Source of the DNA: Corylus avellana
Taxonomy: Eukaryota; Streptophyta; Magnoliopsida; Fagales; Betulaceae
Reading direction: 5' to 3'
Assembly: GCF_901000735.1 (NCBI RefSeq)
Contig: NC_081551.1
Span: forward strand, 8,377,126 to 8,441,125
DNA: 64,000 nucleotides
The position numbers and the translations under genes were made by a program. How positions within the stretch are numbered: position 1 is the stretch's first letter; every line of letters begins with the position of its first letter. The notes below the pieces were generated by a model. It was not told the origin of the DNA. It made no database searches and worked only from the letters and a program-made list of their open reading frames with translations. This document shows, piece by piece, positions 31,399 to 42,619 of this stretch.

Positions 31399-32230
31399 TG
31401 GATGGAATTGGCACATCTTCTACGAAATTCGAGGTGATGAAGTTTGACGGAACCAATAATTTCGGGTTATGGCAGAGATGTGTCAAGGATTTGTTGGTGC
31501 AACAAGGGATGGTGAAGGCGTTATATAAGACAAAACCATAAGGTATGCCGGACATAGATTGGAAGGAATTTGAGGCTAAAGCGGTGGCTACTATTCGGCT
31601 TTGTCTAGGGATGACATTATGTATCATGTCATGGACAAAGAATCCCCGGTGGTAATTTGGTTCAAACTAGATAGTTGGTATATGTCAAAGTCATTGATGA
31701 ACAAGCTCTATCTAAAGTAGAGGTTGTACGGCTTGAAGATTGCAGAGGACTCGGATTTGAGCCAACACATCAACGTGTTCAATCAGGTAATCGGCGATTT
31801 GAAAAGGGTTAATGTGAAATTCGAAGACGAAGACAAGGCATTGGTACTATTGAATTCACTCCCAATTTCTCCTATGTATGAGAATTTGGTTACAACTCTA
31901 ACGTGGCAGAATGAGTCCTTGGAGTTAGAGGAAGTTACAAGAGCCCTGTTGGCTTTTCATTAGAGGAAGAAAATTAGTGGTGAAAGTTCTCAAGGAGAAG
32001 GGCTAGTTGTAAAGGATAACCAGAAGCATGCAAGAAGAGCGAGACTGTCGAGACCGGAAGAAGAACAAGGACAATGAGAATGAAGGTTCCTCAAGGTTTG
32101 TGAACGTAGTGGAGGACAATTCACACGATGCTGAACGTGATATGCTTTTTGTTGCATCAAATTCAGAGCATTGTGTGAATTCTGGACTCAATATGTTCGT
32201 TTCACATGACGTCCAACAGAGATTAGTTTG
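31399..32230 (+). pseudogene. Copia A3 gag and protease start (zinc knuckle deleted)
   Basis: ATG at 31399 begins MDGIGTSSTKFEVMKFDG, close to A1. Stops and shifts occur at about 31540, 31610 and 31960. Near 32035 the copy jumps from the basic linker (AACCAGAAGCATGCAAG) directly to GAGACCGGAAGAAG. It lacks the roughly 100 bp that encode the CCHC knuckle in A1. The protease start is also shortened by 8 bp. Confidence 0.85.
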
Positions 32231-32318
32231 ACACTTACAAGTCAGTTAATTCTAGTATAATTACTATGGGTAATGGTGCACATTGTAAATTACTGGCATA
32301 GGTCATATCAGGATTAAT

Positions 32319-33182
32319 ATGTTTGATGTTGTGGTTAGAACGTTATGTGATGTTAGACATGTACTAGACGTGGAAAAGAATTTGATTTCATTGGGTACCT
32401 TAGACTCAAACGGTTATGGTTATAAGTCTAAAGGTGGAGTAATGAAGGTGACTAAGGGTGCGATGGTAGTGATGAGGGGGCAGAAAATTTCAAAGAATAT
32501 CTATAAACTATTGGGAAATACAATTGTAGGTTGAATCGCCTCTGTGGAGTCTGAGTTAGATTGTACTGTTTTGTGGCATATGCAGTTGGGTCATATGAGT
32601 GAGCGGGGCATGTTGGAGCATCATAAGAGAAATCTGTTGAAGGGTGTCAAAACATGCAAATTTGATTTCTGTAAGTTCTGTGTTATGAGGAAGTAGAATC
32701 GGGTACAATTCAAGACATCCACACACAAGTCAAAGGGTATTCTGGATTATGTTCATTCTGATGTTTGGGGACTAGTGAGAACAGCGTCAATGGAGGACAT
32801 ATGTATTTTGTGATTTTTATTGATGATTTATCCAAAAAAGTTTGGGTATACTTCATGCGGCACAAATCATAGACATTTGCCAAGTTCAAGTTGTGGAAAG
32901 CTGAAGTGGAGAACCAGATTGGGAAAAAGGTTAAGTGCCTCAGGACAGATAATGGCACTGAGTACATAAATGGCAAGTTCAGAGATTTCTATGAGTAGCA
33001 TGGTATAAAGAGACATTTCACAGTACAGAAGACACCACAACAAATTGGTGTGGCGAAAAGGATGAACATGTCTATTGCAGAGAGGCACGATGTCTCAGGT
33101 TGAATGCTGGACTTGCAAAGATTTTCTAAGTAGATGTAGTGAGTATGGCATGCTACTTGATCAACAGGTTACCGAGGGTAGC
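32319..33182 (+). pseudogene. Copia A3 integrase, left part
   Basis: FDVVVRTLCDVRHVLDVEKN, then LWHMQLGHMSERGML, SDVWG and KCLRTDNGTEYINGKF are readable in several frames. Unlike A1, the second catalytic block still has its Asp (LRTDNGTEY). Interrupted by the solo LTR at 33183 and resumed at 34718. Confidence 0.8.
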
Positions 33183-34712
33183 TGATTGTGGTATTTTTGT
33201 AACAAAAAATATCAATTATAAAAATAACCACTCGCAATAGGATGAATTTTTGTAGGATACGGCTATAGAGAGGGTGTCGAACCTCAAGGATTGCAGGGGT
33301 TTTGTTATCAAATTCGAAAGATCAAAATTAATTTAATTAAAAAGAGAATTGATTTGATTTTCTTTAAAACTAAAGTGCATGAAAATAAAAGAGATTTAAA
33401 ATAAGAGAGAGAGTGTAGGGTATTGACTTCACCTCTATCCGCACAACAATGGTTAATCATAATTAATCTCAGAAATTCATTCTATGCATGTTATAAATAA
33501 ACAAGAAACTACCTTATTAAAGAATAAGTATAATCTATGTTTGGTTGACACGGATCGTCCACTTAACCACTAAGATGCGGTATGACCCATCTTCCCTAGG
33601 TATAAATTATCAAATTATTTAACAGGATACATACAATCAATAAATAAGTGTAACCCATCTTCGGTTGGCACAGACTGTCTACCTAAATTACACTAAACTA
33701 AGGTGTAGTACAATCCGTCTTCCTTAGGCATAGCCTATCAAATCATATGTCAATTAAACCCATTGTATAACCATCATCCTCATAATCACAGAAAACAAGA
33801 ATGATTTGATTTCAATAAAAGTAAAATACTTTCTAAGACAAGAGCAGAATTTCATAAATATTGATTTTGGAATTTAAGAACAATTGTATTTAATATGAAG
33901 AACAGAAATCAATTGTAGCAATCCTCATAGTTATACAATCAACATGCATAAATTGAAAATCTAGAAATTAAATACAATCATACCATTATGTTTGGATAGG
34001 GTTACATCAAAACCCCACAAAGGGATTTAGCCGCTCATGATCTTCTAAGCTCCAAAGACAATTTTCTGATTTCTAGCTCTAGGAAGCGGTGTGTCCTTTT
34101 TCTCAATACTTAGAGGCCTATTTATAGGACTTAGGAGAGTCTTAAAAGCCCTAGTAATCCTAGAAATTTCGGAGATTTAAGTCCAAGTCCAATTAGGATA
34201 AAGAAAACCTAAGTCCAAATCGGAATAGGATTCGCCCAGAATTGCGTTCCTATCTTCCAGGGCGGTTTTGGCATTACAGCGCTCCGAATTAGGAAAATAC
34301 TATTTCATAATGATTTGTAGAAATTTGAGTTAGCTTTCTAATTCCACTTAAATCATCTCAATCTGATATTTGAGCTGAAAGTTATAACCAAAATACCGAG
34401 ACATATGCAGAATCCAAATTTGAATCCAATCCGATTTTGACTCCAATTTGAGAAATTCCGAATTAATCATTTTTTTTATTTGATTAAACTTAACCACAAC
34501 ATATAGATCCTCTGTTATGATTGGCTAAGCTTAATCATATCTTCTAGGTCTTCTCAAAGTGTGCTTTTAAGCCCAAAATCAATGGAATTAATTGCATCTT
34601 TATTTATAACTTGAAAACAATAAAAGCAAAACAAAATCAAACAAATAACAACGCTAAGGAATTAACATATACAAATTAAGGGGCTTAAATGTGCAACATT
34701 CGACGCTTATCA
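33183..34712 (+). mobile_element. Solo LTR, family L1, in Copia A3 integrase
   Basis: 1530 bp from TGATTGTGGTATTTTTG to CGCTTATCA, flanked by GTAGC at 33178-33182 and 34713-34717. It contains GGGTGTCGAACCTCAAGGATT, a word typical of large plant Ty3-type LTRs, TATTTATAGGACTTAGGAG (TATA region near 34130) and AATCAATGGAATT near its end. No coding region. The integrase resumes after it (GTAGCACTAGATGGGAAA against ACACTAGATGGAAAA in A1). Same family as 37386-38824. Confidence 0.88.
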
Positions 34713-34717
34713 GTAGC

Positions 34718-36027
34718 ACTAGATGGGAAAGTTGTAGAGGAAGTGTGGACATGTAATGAGGTAGATTACTCTTGTTTAAGAGTATTTGGTTGTCCAGCCT
34801 ATGTGCACATACTTAGTGAAGAATGATCGAAACTTGGTCCAAAGTCTAGACAATGTGTCTTTCTTGGATATGGGAAAGGGGTTAGGGGCTTCAAATTTTG
34901 GGATCCGAAGGCAAACAAGGTGGTGATCAGTAGAGACATGGTATTTGATGAAAATTCCATGTTGAAGATTACTTAGAGTGAAGAGCAGCAAGTGCCAGAA
35001 AGCAGTATGCGGTAATAAGCAGGTGGTGCATGTGGAGTTAGAGACCCCTATGCATGAGACCACTTCTCAGGGTGCAAAGACCTCTACTTCAGGAGTTGAG
35101 GAGCATCACACTATAGCCACAGACAGAACTAGACGCATTATCAGGTCACCAGCCAAGTACAGTTATGAAGACATGGTTTTCTTATGCTCTTTTCATTAGC
35201 AATGGAGATCCTACTACTTTTCAAGAGGCTGTCAATAGCCAAGAAAAGAGAAGATGGGTGGGATTTGGTGGAGCTTCCAGAGAGGAAGAGGGTGATAGGG
35301 TGCAAATTGGTGTTCAAGAAAAATGAAGCAATATCAAAAAGGGCCTTGAGTTGAAGGTTAAGCCTAGTAGGGAAGGGTTATTCACAGCAAAAAGGGATTG
35401 ATTATGAGGAAATAGTTTCCTGAGTGGTCAGACATACTTTCATCATAGTGGTATTAGCGTTGGTAGCTCATTATGACATGGCATTGGAACAGATGGATGT
35501 GAAAACAACTTTTCTCCATGATGATTTGGAGGAGCAGATTTACATGGAGCAGCCAGAAAGGTTTAGTCAACCTGGACAGAAGAACATGGTCTGTAAATTG
35601 AAGAAGTCACTTTATGGGTTGAAGGAGTCTCCAAGGCAGTGGTATAAGCGGTTTGACTCCTACATGATCAGAATTGACTACAAGAGATGTGAATATGACT
35701 ATTGTATGTATGTGAGGAGCCTTGATGATAATTCATTTGTTTTATTTTATTATTGTATGTGGATGATATGCTTATTGCAGCTAAGAGTATAGTGGAGGTC
35801 AACAACAAGCAGGTTTTGTTGAGTAGTGAATTTGACATGAGGGATTTGGACGCAACCAAGAAGTTTCTTGGGAAGGAGATTCACTGGGACAGGGATGCCA
35901 AGAGATCGGGCTATCTCAAGCCGGCTATGTGAAGAAGGTGTTGGAGAGGTTTAGCGTGGAGAATGAAAAACAGGTGAGTGCACCTTTGGCGAATCACTTC
36001 CATTTATCTACCTCATAGTTCCCAAAG
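34718..36027 (+). pseudogene. Copia A3 integrase end and reverse transcriptase
   Basis: Contains LRVFGCPAYVHI-like sequence, the linker LETPMHETTSQG, and RT words MALEQMDVKTTFLHDDLEEQ, KKSLYGLKESPRQWYKRF and a shifted YVDD box (TATGTGGATGATATG near 35756). Several frameshifts and stops. Ends at the border with Copia B. Confidence 0.82.
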
Positions 36028-39000
36028 TGTTGGGAACATGTATGCAAATCGAGTATTTACGAAGAGGAAAGGAATTGTATTCCTATGCCCAAGAATTCTT
36101 TATAAAGAACATACGAAAAATGAATGGCTATTTAACAATAGTAAGATCAAGAATGACTTATATAGAAGATCAACGGCCAATTCTATGGCTTTTAACAAAA
36201 GAACTTTTCTTTTGTTCTTCAAGAACCTTTAAGAACAAGAAAGATCGTAGCCTCTAGATCTTCTCACCAATGACTGAGTGTGGGCTCTTGCTTGGCTCCT
36301 CAAAACTTAAATTTTTGTTCTTCGTGAGTTAACACAAAGAACTAATATAGTTTTCAGAGAATTTATGAAAACTATGGTCAAGAACACTTGATGGAATATT
36401 TTGAGAGCCATAGGCTCCTCTCTACTTATAGTCACAGTTGGGGAGAGAAATTTCAAATCTAAGCAATATGGGACATGATTCAAAGCAGGAGTTCCAGTCC
36501 AACTAGAACAGTATGGACGGTTAGGGTTCAAAACCCTAGCTTACTCCATAGGGAGTTGGGCCTGGGATTGTAATCCCAGGCCTTTCTCACTGCACCCATT
36601 GCACATGCCCATAAATTAATTTCTAGCCTTATGCTTTCATGCTTCATTTAAAGTCCATAGGTTTTATCCCGAACCCAACTTTAAATCATTTGTCTAGCCC
36701 TTGTTTTAATTAAATAAAACATATAGCCTAAACATAAATAAGAAAGCCTATTATATTGTTAACTTATATATATATATATGTTAACAGCTTAGTGAGAGAC
36801 CTAAAGGAAAAAATAATCATTGCCTTAAATATTTCCGTAATCATGTCTCCCAACATTCGTTACACAATAATATTTTAATCACAATTAATTCCACTAAATA
36901 ATTGTGATTGCACTCTAATAATTATTTTGTCTTAAAACAATTAATTCCTTTAACTTAATAATAATTTGTGATTCTTCCATGAAATTTTTCGTAGGAGAAT
37001 TAAGGCTAAGGGTACTGCCACTTAATTCTCTACCTCTTTTCTTTAAGTCACTGATTTTATGATATTCTCATAATGTGATAAATCACATATATATTTTTGG
37101 TATGCCAACCAAAAAGCTCTGGCCAGAGCCTTGAGAACAATATCTATAAAATCTATTTCGAGGGAAAATTTCTTATCTCTTTGTCTTCCTGACAAAAATT
37201 TGGATTTCTTTTTGAAGTTTGTGATCCCACAATATTCAAATGTGATTACCCAACGCATTGAGCTTATACTGACCGATGATAGGCCTTTTCCCTTTGATAC
37301 ATCAAAGTAATCAACATCTTTACATTTGGGTCCACGTACTTCTCAGAATTTAGAACCAAAGTCCAAATAAGCCTTTTAAGGAGTTTGATGTGGTCTTTTT
37401 GAGTACAAAAATATCAATAATAAAATTAACCACTCGTAATAAGACGAATCCTTGTAGGATATAGCTATATTGAGGGTGTCGAATCTCAAGGACTACGTGG
37501 GTATTGTTATCAAGCTTTTCAAGATTAAATATAACTCAATTGAAAATATGATTGATTTTATTTTTGTTTGTAACTAAGTAAATGCATAAAAATAAAGATA
37601 GTAGTGATGAGAGAGAGAGAGAGAATAAGGGGTTGATTTCACCGCTAACCTCATAACAATGGTTAATTATAAATTAACAAGGAAAATTTATACTATGCAT
37701 GACATATGGCTCGTCTCACTCGAATAATCAAGAAAATACTATAATTAAGAAATAAGTATAATCCATCTTCGGTTGGCACAGACTGTTCACCTAACTATAA
37801 AGATGTGGTACGATCTGTCTTCCCTAGGTATGGCATATCAAATCCTATTGATCATGTGTCAGTTAAAACCGTTGTATAACAATCATTCATATAATCATAG
37901 AAAATATGAAGGATTGAGTTCAATCAATATAAAAGACTTTCTAAGACAATAGAAGAATTTCATAATGATTGAATATAAACATTAAGATCAATTATCACAG
38001 TTATACAACTATCATGCATATAGAAAAACTCAAATTAAAATAAAATTAAACCATTGTTACTTGGAGAGAGCTACGTCAACACCCTATTTCGAATTTAGTT
38101 GCTCATGTTGGTGCTGGGATGGCATCCTGCCATGCTCATCTTCTCTTCAACTCTTCAAGCCTCCAAGAAGATCTTTGTGTAAATTATTTCTCTAAAACCA
38201 AGCACACCTCTCTTCAAGGCTTAGAGACATATTTATAGGGTGTACAAAAAACCCTAGAAGCCTTAGGAATCCTAAAAAAATCGTACTTCAGTCTCCTAGT
38301 CAAACTTGGAAGCAATCCTAGTACAAATCAGAATAGAATTCGTCCAGATTTGCATTATTATATTGAGGGATGATTTTGGCATAGCAAACGACCGAATTAG
38401 GAAAATCTTATTTCACAATAATTTGTATTATTTTGAGTTAGCTTTCCAATGTTGCTGATGTCTCCTCAATTCGATTTTGAATCCAATCCGAAAAGTTATG
38501 GTGAAAATAATGAGATGTGTGTAGAATCCAAATTTGAATCCAATCCAATTTTAACTTTAATTAGATAAATTCCGATTTAATCATTTCCTTGATTTTATTA
38601 AACTTAACCACATCATATAGGTCCTCTATTATGATTGGTTAAGTTTAACCACATCTTCTAGGTATTCTCAAAGTGTGCTTTAAGCCTAAAATCAATGGAA
38701 TTTCCTTCATCTTTATTAAAAACCTGAAAACAATAAAACAATACAAAATCAAACAAATAAAAATGCTAAGGAATTAACATATGCGAGTAAAGGGGTTTGA
38801 ATGTGCAACATTCAGCGCTTATCAGAGTTCATTGTCTTTTCTCAATATACAATATTTTTCTTGAGAAGGCAACTCCTTGGTCCATTTAATACTTTAGGAA
38901 CTCAGCATACTACACATCAATCCCGAAGTTGCCGCTTTTATTGTCCATTTTCATTTACTTACTGCGAACTTTAAACCTTTAAGGATATAAGGATTTATGG

Positions 39001-39224
39001 ACTAAGACCTTGTGTGATAACAACGTTACTCACACCCTTATCCATATTAAATGTTATCCTTGGACCTTTTCACATGCACGGTGAACAATTAGGTAAGATC
39101 ATGTAAAACAAAGTATATGTCATAGCTCAACAATGATAGAATGAATAAACAATGCGTTCATTTATAAACATGGAATGTCTTCATGGATTAAAAATTCACT
39201 AGTATTATGGGCGTAATCCCAACA
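36028..39224 (-). repeat. 3' LTR of Copia B with a solo LTR inside
   Basis: Plus-strand ends are TGTTGGGAACATG and ATCCCAACA, so both orientations read TG...CA. Without the insert at 37386-38824 and its duplication it is about 1.75 kb. It holds a (TA)n run near 36763. The element's RNase H end and polypurine tract adjoin at 39225. Confidence 0.8.
37386..38824 (+). mobile_element. Solo LTR, family L1, second copy
   Basis: 1439 bp from TGATGTGGTC to CGCTTATCA with GAGTT at 37381-37385 and 38825-38829. Aligns over its length with 33183-34712 (GGGTGTCGAATCTCAAGGA, AACAATGGTTAATTATAA, GAATCCAATCC, AAATCAATGGAATT). No coding region. A (GA)n run lies near 37609-37624. Confidence 0.88.
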
Positions 39225-39678
39225 AACTCTCACTTGCCCTTAATTCTAGTGAGGCATATATTTGATTTCCATTCCTTCCATGTGATATTCGAAAATCTTT
39301 TGTGGCAAGGTTTTAGTGAACGAGTCTGCCAAATTCTCTGTCAACGGAATCTTAGCTACAGTTGTATCTCCTCAAGATACTATCTCTCTTATGAGACACT
39401 TGCGCTCGATGTGTTTCCCTCTCCTATGATTCTTTGGTTCTTTAGATTGTGCAACTGCTCCGCTGTTGTCGCAAAACAACGTAATGGGAGATTGCTCTAT
39501 CTTCATGACACCAAGACCCGCTAGGAACTTCTAGAGCTAGACAGCCTCTTTTGCAGTTTCACATGTTGCAGCGTATTCAGCTTTCGTAGTGGAGTCAGCA
39601 ATGCAAGATTGCTTAACACATCTCCAACTAATGGCTCATCCTCGAAGGGTAAGGACATACCTTGAGGTAGACTTTCGG
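39225..39678 (-). pseudogene. Copia B RNase H end
   Basis: Minus-strand reading gives, across frames, SRKSTSRYVL, ISWRCVKQSCIADST, LFCDNSGAVAQSKEP-like words, GKHIERK and ENLADSFTKTLPQKIFEYHM-like words, which are the usual Copia C-terminal part. Frames are broken. The gene continues across the insert at 39684-42320 (GYKDSNFQSDRDS lies on its far side). Confidence 0.8.
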
Positions 39679-39683
39679 GAATT

Positions 39684-42320
39684 AATGTGTGCAAAATATT
39701 GCATATTTGAACCCCTTAATTTACATGGGTTAATCCTTTAGCTGTGTTGTAATCTAATGTTTTGTGTTTTTAGTGTTTGTAGGTTGTTGAAGGAAAACTG
39801 CGTTTTTAAAGGAAAAAATGCAAAGTTTGGAAGAAAGCTGAAAAAGAGCATGGAAGTAGGATCGAGCGCACCATCCTGCGCTTGAGTGCACCCACGCCCA
39901 CCAGCAAGTCATCAGCGCACGAGCGTTGCGCTGCAGAAGAAGGAACACATGCACAAGTGCGATCGAGCACACTGGCCATGCACTCGAGCGCCTCGCGCGT
40001 TCTGAAAGCGGCCAGACTCCTTTTTCAAGCCAGATTGGGGTTTCAAACTTCTATTTGAACCAAAAGACATACCTCCAAATTACCTAGGATTACTAGGGCT
40101 TTTAGGACTCACTTAAGCCTATAAGTAGACCTCTAGGCTTCAAGAAAAATAGACAATTGGAGGCTTGTTATGCCAAATACCCCCCTAAATTAATAGGCGA
40201 ATACTCGGTAAGTTTTACTCACAAGTGCACAAGATCAAAACGGTAGTATAGTAGGCAAATACGAGATCATTCCCACGAGGATTGGTAAATTATGCTTAGA
40301 ATGTAATTTCCTATTTAATTAACGGGCTCGAATCAATTGTCATAGATTAAATTAAACTAAACAAATAAAATAAAAGAAATACTAAGACTAAAAAGGATTA
40401 GGGTTTTGAAATCCACCGCTAACCATACTCAAATAAGATTAACAATATGCCAATATTCCAATTATCTCTAGATATCCAATGTTTGTCAACCTAAGGGCAT
40501 GGTATCTACTCCTTAAACTATTGATTTCCCTAAACAACGAACTAGGCATGGTATCTACTATAGTTCTTTTCTTCCCCAAAGGGCTTAGCATGGTATCTAT
40601 TAAGTTGTTCCTTAAGGAAACATAGATTTGTGAAAATCGACAATCACACAAAGCCTAGGGCATGGTATCTACTCCCGGTTCCCTATGTTGATTAACCCAA
40701 AACCCCGTGATGAGATTCTTTTGTCACTTTATTAAGCCCAGGACTCGACCATCTAAATTGACTTAAATAACATATATCCAAGCACATGCATATGATCATT
40801 AGGCACACACATATGAAGAATTTAAGTAAATAGGAATCAATCAATTTAAACATCTAAAAGATAATTGAAGCAAAGGTGCCAATATTGCAATATTAAAGAG
40901 ACATGATTAGGACTTCAATCTAGCCCTAATTAAAGGACTAACTACATAACAAAAATAAAATAGGAAAAGAAGAAAAACCCAAACTCCTTTTGATCTAGCC
41001 TTCAGTTCTTTTCTAGAGCTTGTGTCTGCTTCTCCACACTTTTTCTTAGAGGCTTAGAGGTCTACCTGTAGGCTTTGGAAAAGCCTAGAATCCCTAGAAA
41101 ACCAAGTAAAATCGTAGGTTTATTTCCTAGTACAAGTAGGATAAATTAAACCTAAACTGAAGTGGAAAATGACTCTTTCCGAATCTCAGCCGGGTGAGTG
41201 CGTTCGATCGCAGGTTGGTGTGCTTGATTGCTCTCCTACAATCAATCCCTGTGTTGGGTGCTCATGCGCATCCTGCGCTCGCACCAGGCTTGATATGTGA
41301 TCGAGCGCTAGGGTGCTCGATCCTGGCTGTCTTGCGCTCGAGCCTAGATTGGTTGCGATCGATCCTATGGCTTTCAGCTTTTCCCAATTTGTCTTTTAAG
41401 TCTGAAACTTGCCAGAAACACTTGCTTTTCTTCAAAAACCTTAAAAACATAAGAAAACATAAAAACGAAGCAAAACATTAAATAATAATAAAACTAAGAG
41501 CCTAACATATGTAAATTAAGGGGCTAAAATATGACTATTTTTGCACTTATCATTGTTATCAAGGCTGAAGACAAATTTGGTTCCACAACTTTTCTCTCTC
41601 TTTAGTTTAGTTTTTTATTTTTTTTAGTTTTAGGTTTTATTTTCATGTGGAGCTAAATTCTCAACTAAGGTTGGGAATGAAGCCTCACTGATGAAGAACA
41701 ACATTATTTTCATGTAAGTCTTTATTGTCCGATTTTATGGGTTTAATATTTTAATTGTTTACTTCTTTTCAATGTGTGGAATGATTCTTGGATATCTTTT
41801 GTGATTCAGGGATACATTTGATGATTTGAGATAATTTCACATAATTGATTGCTTGGTTTTATTTGCCTAAAAATATTGGATATCCCTTTTGATTTGTTCT
41901 ACGGATACATATGGTGTTTTGATTGAAATTGGATTCCTTTTATGATTTGTGCAATGAATGGATACACGGGATGATTTTAATTAACTATTTGAAGCATAGT
42001 AAAACTGACATAGAATTTTATTTGTGAGAACTTCAGATTAATATTGATGAACATGGAGTATGTTGTTATGATTTGGTGAGTGTGGATTCCAAACCCTTAG
42101 TATTTTATCTTTTTGTTTATTTTATTTTATTTAGTTTATGTTTTCTTTTAATTTAAAAACCAAAAATTCAAACCTCTTTTGGAACTAGGTTAAGGTTAAA
42201 TTAGTTTAGATACAATTTGTTCTTCAAATACACAATTCCCTGTGGGATCGACCTCGCACTTACAACTCTTTTACTGCAAACAATCCGTGCACTTGCGAGT
42301 TATTAAAATTTACACAACAT
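39684..42320 (-). mobile_element. Solo LTR, family L2, minus orientation, carrying an L2 insert
   Basis: Inserted in the Copia B RNase H between RDS and RKSTS. GAATT (39679-39683) and GAATC (42321-42325) flank it, a 4/5 duplication; TG...CA lies one or two bases inside. The minus-strand sequence has TCGCAAGTGCACGG and AGTGCGAGGTCGATCCCACA, typical of large Ty3-type LTRs. The left part is rich in GATCGAGCGC-like words. No coding region. Without the inner insert it is about 1.25 kb. Confidence 0.8.
40171..41552 (+). mobile_element. Solo LTR, family L2, inside another L2 LTR
   Basis: 1382 bp from TGCCAAATAC to TTGCACTTATCA. TTGTTA precedes and follows it (40165-40170 and 41553-41558). It shares GATCGAGCGCTAGG-type words and ACTCACAAGTGCAC with its host LTR but lies in the opposite orientation. 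GCATGGTATCTACT occurs four times at 40496-40672. No coding region. Confidence 0.8.
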
Positions 42321-42325
42321 GAATC

Positions 42326-42619
42326 ACGATCTGACTAGAAGTTAGAATCTTTGTAGCCAATCACCATCAAATCCTCACAATGGTAGACATGCATATAATC
42401 CCTCGTTCTCCGAAGATACTTGAGTATATGCTTGACAGCTACCTAATGCATAGATCCAGGATTTGATTGATATCTGCTGACCATGCCTATTGCAAAACAT
42501 ATGTCAGGTCTAGTGCACAGCATAGCATACATGAGACTTCCTACGTCCGGGGCGTAAGGAATCCTTCTCATTTCCTCCTCTTCTTGCGGTGTCTTAGGAC
42601 ACTGCTTTTTTGTAAGAGG
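42326..42619 (-). pseudogene. Copia B RNase H start
   Basis: Minus-strand frame 42649-42443 gives KKQCPKTPQEEEEMRRIPYA and GSLMYAMLCTRPDICFAIGM, the conserved start of Copia RNase H. It is interrupted at 42619 by the next insertion and continues at 46010 (LQEQALSFRHGVPL). Confidence 0.85.

Larger units (their letters stand above)
31072..36027 (+). mobile_element. Copia copy A3, same family as A1, 3' end lost
   Basis: The 5' LTR (31072 to about 31371) starts TGTTGGAACAAGTG and is followed by TTGGTATTAGAG as primer-binding site. Decayed gag, integrase and RT follow. The copy stops at 36027, where Copia B begins; no RNase H end or 3' LTR is found anywhere to the right. A 1.5-kb solo LTR sits inside the integrase. 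More decayed than A1. Confidence 0.9.
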
